Source of the DNA: DATGFK01 sp040007395 | GTDB taxonomy: Bacteria; Chloroflexota; Anaerolineae; Aggregatilineales; UBA2796 | Length of the DNA: 17,345 bases | Reading direction: 5' to 3' | NCBI GenBank assembly: GCA_040007395.1 | Contig: JBDTVG010000114.1 | Span: forward strand, 1-17,345 | In this document: positions 12,574 through 17,345 of the stretch, one piece after another | Layout: every line of letters begins with the position of its first letter | Numbering within the stretch: the first letter of the stretch is position 1 | The notes under the pieces: model-generated | What the model was told of the DNA's origin: nothing | Databases searched by the model: none | Seen by the model: only the letters and a program-made list of their open reading frames with translations | Position numbers and translations under genes: made by a program

Positions 12574-14334
12574 TTATTGCTTAGAATGGCTGCCCCATGT
12601 CAATGTATTGAACTGAGGAATTCCACCAAAGTGTTTTAACGGGACTCCAGTAGCGCTATAAAGATCGATCACGTTTGTTGTTTTATCGTATAGGATAAAG
12701 TATCTCGAATCCGGTGACCAAGAAATCAGGGTTGGGATCATTTTGAGCGAGAGACGATGTTCATCTGGTAGATTATATAAAACGGTCTGAGTGTCCGTTG
12801 TCAGGACAGCAGAATTGCTGTCTGGCGCAAAGATCGCTTTGAGATTGCCCTTAACACCATCGAGGATGATCCAATCCCTAGCTTGATCAGCCCGATAAGT
12901 CATATTCAAATCTGCCAGATGAAACGCTGTCGGATGATTCTGAGGTGCAGCATAGATCATATATTGCCCATCGGATGACCAATCTAGCGGTACGAAATCC
13001 GTGTCCGTTTTAAAGCTGTGGATTTTACTCCCATCGGCGTTTGCCCACGTAATGGTCTGATCACCAAGCGCAATGGCATGATCACCAGGTTCCCAATCGA
13101 AAGAATTCGCAGGTGAAGCGCTGAGTGTAACGGATTTGCCCGTTTGTAGATCAAGAATCGCGGGATTATCATCCGTTGTTTGGAGCATATAACGGCATTT
13201 ACGGAACAGCTTAAAATAATCAGCCACCGAAAAACTATTTTCTGGCGGTGTGATGGGCGGAACCGCGAAACCGAAATGATTTTTTACCACGAAGCCCTTG
13301 AGTCTATAGGTGTTCGCGTCAGCGTAAAATAGCGTATCTGCGTCACACCAATCCATATCAATATAGGGACGACTTTCGCCAGCAGCGGGCATAGCTCCCG
13401 CATCCGTTATTGGCGTGGTTGTACCATCCCAATTGACGAGATCGATATGTCCCTTGTGAAGGTCATAGGTTTCAATTGAGAATAAGGCGATTGAAGCACC
13501 GTCTGGCGACCAGATTGGGCTTTGATACTTTTGCCCTGCTGGAATATCGACTGTCACAATAGGTTTCGCTTTATCGGGATCAACGATGAGCATTTGCGCT
13601 TTATCACCATTAGGTTTTCCGAAAATGATAAGGTGTCCCGTAGGCGACCATATTGAGCAATATACTGAGCCTGAATCGAAGTCTGTTCCACATAAACTGC
13701 CGAGAGGCTGCATTCCGTCTGGCAGAGGATAAGTAATGTAAATATTGGGAAAGCGAATGAACGCAAATCGTCCATTAAGGAAAGCCGATAAGTATTTTCC
13801 ATCTGCTGACCATGAATCGAATTGAATGCCATTCGGAAAATAAAACGGCGATTTGAACTGCGACTTGCCATTCACATCAACCATATTGAGATAGTGAATC
13901 TTATCACCTACCTGCCACTGGTAGATTAGCCACTGGCTATTCGGCGACCACTCGTATTCCATTTGAATAGTCACCAAACTAGCGCCAACAGAATATGGCA
14001 CTGGCGTGTTCTGTTGTATGGCTATCCCTTTACCAATATTGCCAAGTATATCAACAGGTGCGATAAACAACGTCCCCGTTGTTGTTTCAAGGGTGTCTCC
14101 CACTTTATCAATGCTCATATAGGCAACATGATGATGATCGGGAGAAAATTGTATGTCATCGTTTAGATCGAGTTGTTGGTAAACCGATTTTGTCGGCAGG
14201 ATCACTCCTGTGTTGAGATCAAGTTGCTTATCATCGAGCATCACGACACCCAAATCAGGAGCAGCCTGTACTCCTGCTAATGGAAACAGCATCAAGAAAC
14301 TACACGCCAATATGAAAATGCGTCTATGTAACAT
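12574..14334 (-). CDS. Secreted TolB/WD40-like beta-propeller protein
   Basis: The 586-residue protein has a signal peptide, MLHRRIFILACSFLMLFPLA, with likely cleavage after GVQA at residue 24, so it acts outside the cytoplasm. The rest is a string of four-stranded blades marked by WSPDG-type turns: EWSPNSQWLIY, SWSADGKYLS, IWSPTGHLII, IWSPDGASIAL, WSSDGQYMIY, FAPDSNSAVL and SWSPDSRYFILY. This is the pattern of TolB-like or WD40-like propellers, which mostly bind proteins or ligands; no catalytic motif is seen. It fills the segment inserted into the MNT gene and is therefore probably a passenger. A perfect TATAAT lies 12 bp before the ATG, and only a weak GAAGAG ribosome site is present. Its function is unknown. 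Confidence 0.8.
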   Translation of the reverse strand: MLHRRIFILACSFLMLFPLAGVQAAPDLGVVMLDDKQLDLNTGVILPTKSVYQQLDLNDDIQFSPDHHHVAYMSIDKVGDTLETTTGTLFIAPVDILGNIGKGIAIQQNTPVPYSVGASLVTIQMEYEWSPNSQWLIYQWQVGDKIHYLNMVDVNGKSQFKSPFYFPNGIQFDSWSADGKYLSAFLNGRFAFIRFPNIYITYPLPDGMQPLGSLCGTDFDSGSVYCSIWSPTGHLIIFGKPNGDKAQMLIVDPDKAKPIVTVDIPAGQKYQSPIWSPDGASIALFSIETYDLHKGHIDLVNWDGTTTPITDAGAMPAAGESRPYIDMDWCDADTLFYADANTYRLKGFVVKNHFGFAVPPITPPENSFSVADYFKLFRKCRYMLQTTDDNPAILDLQTGKSVTLSASPANSFDWEPGDHAIALGDQTITWANADGSKIHSFKTDTDFVPLDWSSDGQYMIYAAPQNHPTAFHLADLNMTYRADQARDWIILDGVKGNLKAIFAPDSNSAVLTTDTQTVLYNLPDEHRLSLKMIPTLISWSPDSRYFILYDKTTNVIDLYSATGVPLKHFGGIPQFNTLTWGSHSKQ

Positions 14335-14346
14335 AGATCTCTTCAG

Positions 14347-14352
14347 ATTATA
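14347..14352 (-). promoter_or_regulatory. Perfect TATAAT -10 box for the beta-propeller gene
   Basis: TATAAT reads on the minus strand at 14352-14347, 12 bp before ATG 14334. Transcription would start about 6 nt before the ATG, giving an almost leaderless mRNA. The best -35 candidate, CTGATC 16 bp upstream, matches only three of six positions. The box lies within the inserted segment, so the insertion may bring its own promoter. Confidence 0.4.
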
Positions 14353-14410
14353 TGGAAATTTCGTAACTGATCAGGTCGGTGGTAAATCAGCACGGGGCTG
14401 AACAGTCGCC

Positions 14411-14418
14411 GGAAATCT
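14411..14418. repeat. Direct repeat GGAAATCT, right copy flanking the insertion
   Basis: This is the second copy of the 8-mer found at 12545-12552. Fusing the gene across these copies restores an uninterrupted MNT frame of 98 codons plus stop. Confidence 0.6.
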
Positions 14419-14583
14419 ATATAATCTATATCGCTGGTGGGGCCAGCCTTACCGCGTGCCACTGAGCCAAAGATCCGCACATTCGCCGCGCCATGTTTGG
14501 CAACAATCCGCAAAATGTCACTGCGTTTTTCGTTTAACAGTTCATCGATTCCCATTGCTGAAACTCTCCACCTTTACAACCTG

Positions 14584-15897
14584 TTAGCTGGCAGTCCCCC
14601 GCAGTTGCGCGACGATCTCTTTGGCGCGTTCCAAACGAATGTTGCCTTCAAGGATCATCGTCTCCACGACACGCGGCAGCATCTCGGCAGTTGCGCCCGC
14701 CGCTGTTGCCATCTGGCGGGCGTGCAGACTCATGTGTCCACGCTGGATGCCTTCCGTTGCCAGCGCCCGGATCGCTGCGAGATTTTGCGCTAACCCGACG
14801 GCAGCAATCACTTCGGCAAGTTCCTGTGCGCCCGTGACACCGAGGATCTTCATGGCGACTTTTGCGGTGGGATGTACTCGTGTTGCGCCGCCGACAGTCC
14901 CTACCGCCAACGGCACTTCCAGTTGGCCACGCAGCGTTGGGCCATCTTCGTACCAACGGGTCAGGCTGCGATACTGACCTGATCTGGCGGCGTAGGCATG
15001 TGCGCCTGCTTCGAGCGCCCGCCAATCGTTACCTGTGGCGATGCACACCGCATCCATGCCGTTGAGGATGCCCTTATTATGAGTCGCCGCCCGATATGGA
15101 TCGACTTCGGCAAAGGTTGCCGCCTCGACAATCGAACGGATCACGGTTTTGCCGGGGGTTGTTTCAGTAGTCAATGCATCTGCTGGAATAGTACAGCTTG
15201 CCCGCACTTTGCGATGATCGGTGAGATTGCTGAGAATACGCAAATTGACTCGTCCCCCTGCCGCCGCTTCGATCATGGGGGCAATGCGTTCGCAAGCGGT
15301 ATTCACCGCATTGGCGCCCATTGCATCGCGCACATCGTATAGCAAATGGACGATCAACATTGGTCCGATGGCGGTTTCTGGGAATGGGCGGACTTCAATA
15401 TCACGCGGACCGCCGCCGCTTCTGACAATCGACGAAGTGGGATCGTTGGCAGCATCCATCAACTGCTGGCGGATGTCCCAGACACGGCCTGCCGCTGCAT
15501 AGACATTATCGACATCCAACACCTGTATCTGACCGATCATCACCGGATCGTCGCTGCTGGTGGCAAAGCCGCTGCCAGCCCGCGTCAGTTTCGCGGCGAA
15601 ACTGCACGCAGCCACGACACTCGGTTCTTCCACGACCATCGGGATCAGATAATCTTTGCCATTGATCAAAAAGTTGGTCGCCAAGCCCATCGGCAAGCCA
15701 TAGACTCCGATCACATTCTCGATCATCTGATCGGCTTGCGTCGCATTCAGCCCCGTCATGCCGAGCAGTACCGCTTGTTCGGCTGAGTCGAGTCCGGCCC
15801 ACTGCGCCACCAATGCCAACCGCTCTGAGATGGTGCGCTGGTAGAAGCCCGAAATGCGGGATGATCGTCGTTTGTTCGCTAAAGGTCTTTGTGTCAT
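14584..15897 (-). CDS. mvaA: Hydroxymethylglutaryl-CoA reductase, class II
   Basis: The enzyme interconverts HMG-CoA and mevalonate with a nicotinamide cofactor. The 437-residue protein closely follows the Pseudomonas mevalonii class II enzyme: SRISGFYQRTISERLALVAQ, ENVIG (60-64), VVEEPSVVAA with catalytic E91, DVRDAMGANAVN (188-199), ATHNKGILNG with K275, ATGNDWRA with D291, and GIQRGHMSLHAR with H388 in the C-terminal flap. All four catalytic residues are present. Class II enzymes were first called degradative, but with HMG-CoA synthase nearby a biosynthetic role is likely. ATG 15897 has no clear Shine-Dalgarno sequence, yet the alignment begins shortly after it. The MNT fragment follows after 28 bp. 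A promoter-like region with a motif also found upstream of the DUF35 genes lies at 15948-15985. Confidence 0.96.
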   Translation of the reverse strand: MTQRPLANKRRSSRISGFYQRTISERLALVAQWAGLDSAEQAVLLGMTGLNATQADQMIENVIGVYGLPMGLATNFLINGKDYLIPMVVEEPSVVAACSFAAKLTRAGSGFATSSDDPVMIGQIQVLDVDNVYAAAGRVWDIRQQLMDAANDPTSSIVRSGGGPRDIEVRPFPETAIGPMLIVHLLYDVRDAMGANAVNTACERIAPMIEAAAGGRVNLRILSNLTDHRKVRASCTIPADALTTETTPGKTVIRSIVEAATFAEVDPYRAATHNKGILNGMDAVCIATGNDWRALEAGAHAYAARSGQYRSLTRWYEDGPTLRGQLEVPLAVGTVGGATRVHPTAKVAMKILGVTGAQELAEVIAAVGLAQNLAAIRALATEGIQRGHMSLHARQMATAAGATAEMLPRVVETMILEGNIRLERAKEIVAQLRGTAS

Positions 15898-15960
15898 AGA
15901 ATCAATTTTGCCAGCAAGTCTCTGATTCTGGTAGCCATTTCGCCTTTATGATAGCTTGCG

Positions 15961-15985
15961 GATGCTCTCAAAATCTATCGGTTTT
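15961..15985 (-). repeat. Degenerate copy of the 9549-9587 motif, upstream of HMG-CoA reductase
   Basis: The plus strand reads GATGCTCTCAAAATCTATC then GGTTTT. The terminator region at 9549-9578 reads GAAGCTCTCAAAACCTATC, five extra bases, then GGTTTT. That is 23 of 25 matches with one 5-nt gap. On the minus strand both copies have TTGAGA followed 12 nt later by a TATA-type box: TATCAT at 15953-15948 here and TATATT at 9541-9536 there. The right half of the hairpin is missing here, so this copy is not a terminator and may be a shared regulatory site. Confidence 0.5.
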
Positions 15986-16077
15986 CGTGAAATAAAGAAC
16001 AACGCATATCGTGTAGACGAAATTTCGTTTATGGCACACCGGGCGATCCGGTATGGGTAGGAAGTCATGAAATGTCT

Positions 16078-16884
16078 TTACCGCACTCCCCGCACTGCCC
16101 ATACTCGCGCGACCAATGGAATAGAACCATCCAGCGCGAAGGGAAGGCCATTGCGTATGCGTTCCCGTAGCGCGGTACGCTGCTCATCGGTGAGGGATAT
16201 CGCATAACTGGGGGCCGGGCCTTGACCACCGAGAAAAGGCGACCAATAGTCCTCGAAATCTGTAAAGTCCGTATTGATGTCGATAGGGTATGTTTCGACG
16301 TTATTAAGTTTGGCGGCTTGGAAAAGTTCGGTTAACGCGATTGGATTGCAAATTGGGAAACGCTGCCCTTCATCCAAGCTAAACGCTTGAGGGTTTAAAG
16401 CCGCCGCCGCATTCCAGAAATGGCGCATCAATTGCATTTTCCCCGCGTAATCCCACACATAAACGGCGACAATACCCCCCCGCTTGGTAGCGCGTGCCAT
16501 TTCTTCAACGGCTTGGATAGGTTTCGAAACAAAGTTGAGCACCAACGCCGAAATAGTTGCGTCATAAGTGCCAGTCTCAACTGGTAAGGCGATCGCATCG
16601 CCCACTTCAAATTGGACTCTTTCATCGTGCATATGGTCTTGAGCAAAAGCGATATAGCCTTCCGAACGATCTATCCCTTTGACGTGTACTGGATCTGCTC
16701 GTTGAAGAATAGTTTGGGTGAGCGCGCCCGTTCCGCACCCAACATCAAGCCAGCGTTTGCCAGACGACACTCCTAGCCATGCCAAAAACGGCGGAGCCAC
16801 CAAACGACTCCACCGTCCAACATAGGGTTCATAAGTTGCCCCATTGCCCCACGCTTCCGTTTGACGAGGTGGCTGGTTGTCCAT
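16078..16884 (-). CDS. Class I SAM-dependent methyltransferase
   Basis: This 268-residue protein has the Rossmann-type methyltransferase core. Motif I is WLDVGCGTGALTQTI, the acidic loop after strand 2 is GIDRSEGYIAFAQ, motif II includes VGDAIALPVETGTYDATISA, and KRGGIVAVYVWDYAG is the strand after the Gly-rich turn. The pattern fits the Methyltransf_11/25 group of cytoplasmic small-molecule methyltransferases; the substrate cannot be told. ATG 16884 (MDNQPPRQTEAWGNG) was chosen because GGAGAAG lies about 9 nt upstream. ATG 16899 and GTG 16917 are in frame and would add 5 or 11 residues. It is separated from HMG-CoA reductase by 180 bp holding a 12-bp palindrome at 16017-16028, and no functional link is evident. 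Confidence 0.88.
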   Translation of the reverse strand: MDNQPPRQTEAWGNGATYEPYVGRWSRLVAPPFLAWLGVSSGKRWLDVGCGTGALTQTILQRADPVHVKGIDRSEGYIAFAQDHMHDERVQFEVGDAIALPVETGTYDATISALVLNFVSKPIQAVEEMARATKRGGIVAVYVWDYAGKMQLMRHFWNAAAALNPQAFSLDEGQRFPICNPIALTELFQAAKLNNVETYPIDINTDFTDFEDYWSPFLGGQGPAPSYAISLTDEQRTALRERIRNGLPFALDGSIPLVARVWAVRGVR

Positions 16885-17031
16885 CTGTTTCTTCTCCATA
16901 ACGTTCCATCCCACCACGATACTTCTATTCGAAATGAAGCAATTTCTGTGCAGACGATTAGGTTTACTGAATTTGGTCTAAACGGATCGAAAAATCTCCA
17001 ATATAGTCTCCACCCTTACCTATGGAAGCTA

Positions 17032-17345
17032 CTATTTCGATGTATATTTTACCGTCATCTGGTGCCAGAAATCGACAGTTACGCCGTCGGAAGTTGTACT
17101 CTGAAGTGCAAGCTCTTTCCCTTTAGAGTCAGTAACTCGTATCCTAGCTCCCGTACTGAACCTATTAAAATTATTTGTAGACGTTACTGTAATTTTATAA
17201 GAGATGTCTAATGTGGAATCGATATTGACAAAAAAAGAGAGTTGACCAAGATGAGAAGTACCACTACCTTCATCAAAGGACAAGGCTCCAAATGAGTACA
17301 AGTATAGACATGGTGAGCATTCTGACAATGATATTGGTACTGGTC
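17032..17345 (-). CDS. Hypothetical protein, C-terminal part (partial)
   Basis: The minus-strand frame is open from the right edge to TAG at 17034-17032, giving about 104 residues and no convincing start (a TTG at 17328 is the only candidate). The sequence is rich in serine, threonine and alternating hydrophobic residues (FVNIDSTLDISYKITVTSTN, RIRVTDSKGKELALQS), suggesting a beta-sandwich, possibly from a secreted or surface protein. I do not recognise a family. Base composition is AT-richer than in the neighbouring genes. It may instead be non-coding, since only the open frame and beta-like pattern support it. The 130-150 bp between it and the methyltransferase start shows no clear site. Confidence 0.45.
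   Translation of the reverse strand, partial: PVPISLSECSPCLYLYSFGALSFDEGSGTSHLGQLSFFVNIDSTLDISYKITVTSTNNFNRFSTGARIRVTDSKGKELALQSTTSDGVTVDFWHQMTVKYTSK

Larger units (their letters stand above)
12552..14410. mobile_element. 1.86-kb insertion splitting the MNT gene, no transposase
   Basis: The segment separates the two halves of a nucleotidyltransferase gene and is flanked by a 7-8 bp direct repeat. Its ends show a weak inverted similarity: the left end TGCAACTGCTTA against the reverse complement of the right end GGCGACTGTTCA matches at 8 of 12, followed in both by CCC and G. The only gene inside is the beta-propeller gene, and there is no transposase. It could be a non-autonomous transposon with a passenger gene, or an insertion by another route. 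The boundaries are firm because the MNT gene can be rebuilt; the transposon nature is inferred. Confidence 0.6.
14343..14555 (-). pseudogene. MNT-type nucleotidyltransferase, N-terminal fragment
   Basis: The frame starts at ATG 14555, with a GGTGGAG site about 10 nt upstream, and contains the nucleotidyltransferase signature FGSVARGKAGPTSDID (29-44) with the two metal-binding aspartates. Homology ends at residue 48 (DF, near 14412). The following 22 residues (RRLFSPVLIYHRPDQL and on) come from the inserted segment and stop at 14343. The remaining half of the gene is at 12393-12551. The fragment keeps the active-site strand but lacks the third catalytic region, so it should be inactive. It starts 28 bp after the HMG-CoA reductase stop and may be transcribed with it. 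Confidence 0.85.

Noticed and set aside
16017..16028. Perfect palindrome ACGAAATTTCGT downstream of the methyltransferase gene
   Set aside because: It is a real palindrome but has no loop or T-tract, a single copy, and lies far from any start codon. A self-complementary 12-mer alone is not enough to call a site.
1..17345. Search for CRISPR arrays, tRNA or rRNA genes and a complete toxin-antitoxin pair
   Set aside because: No regularly spaced repeats or RNA-gene signatures were found by reading, and the MNT and antitoxin-like remnants have no HEPN or PIN partner in the window.

Overview
The window looks like a chromosomal segment of a Chloroflexota-type bacterium. This is inferred from gene content alone: an archaeal-style HMG-CoA synthase/thiolase/DUF35 cluster with a class II HMG-CoA reductase, paired M16B peptidases, a TIR protein, MNT/antitoxin remnants, and dispersed CTCACCCC-type palindromes. 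No rRNA, tRNA or CRISPR array was found.

Layout. Positions 1-377 hold the C-terminus of an FAD-dependent oxidoreductase. Positions 458-5817 hold three overlapping plus-strand genes: a UDP-glucose 6-dehydrogenase interrupted by a 475-residue intein placed exactly at its catalytic cysteine, then a metal-dependent M16 peptidase and a partner that has lost the zinc motif. After a GC-rich palindrome come acpS (5968-6336) and a DUF503/YlxP-like gene (6442-6750). From 6792 on, every gene is on the minus strand. In transcription order from the right edge they are: a partial unknown protein, a SAM methyltransferase, HMG-CoA reductase, an MNT nucleotidyltransferase gene cut in two by a 1.86-kb insertion carrying a secreted beta-propeller gene, an antitoxin-like ORF whose ATG appears to have become ATA, HMG-CoA synthase, a thiolase lacking its nucleophile, two DUF35 proteins (one reduced to its zinc ribbon), a TIR-domain protein, and a dinD pseudogene.

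How the genes work together. HMG-CoA synthase, the thiolase homologue and DUF35 resemble the archaeal complex that channels acetoacetyl-CoA into HMG-CoA, which HMG-CoA reductase would convert to mevalonate for isoprenoids. The thiolase here has Asp at the nucleophilic Cys position and Asn in place of the GHP histidine. It is therefore more likely a scaffold or an enzyme with changed chemistry than an ordinary thiolase. A 25-nt motif is shared between the region upstream of the DUF35 pair and the region upstream of HMG-CoA reductase, which hints at common control.

Most notable observations: the intein at the catalytic Cys of UDP-glucose dehydrogenase; the active-site-degenerate thiolase in a mevalonate operon; the precise reconstruction of a 98-residue MNT gene across an insertion flanked by a 7-8 bp direct repeat; and a single-base explanation for loss of the neighbouring antitoxin-like start codon.
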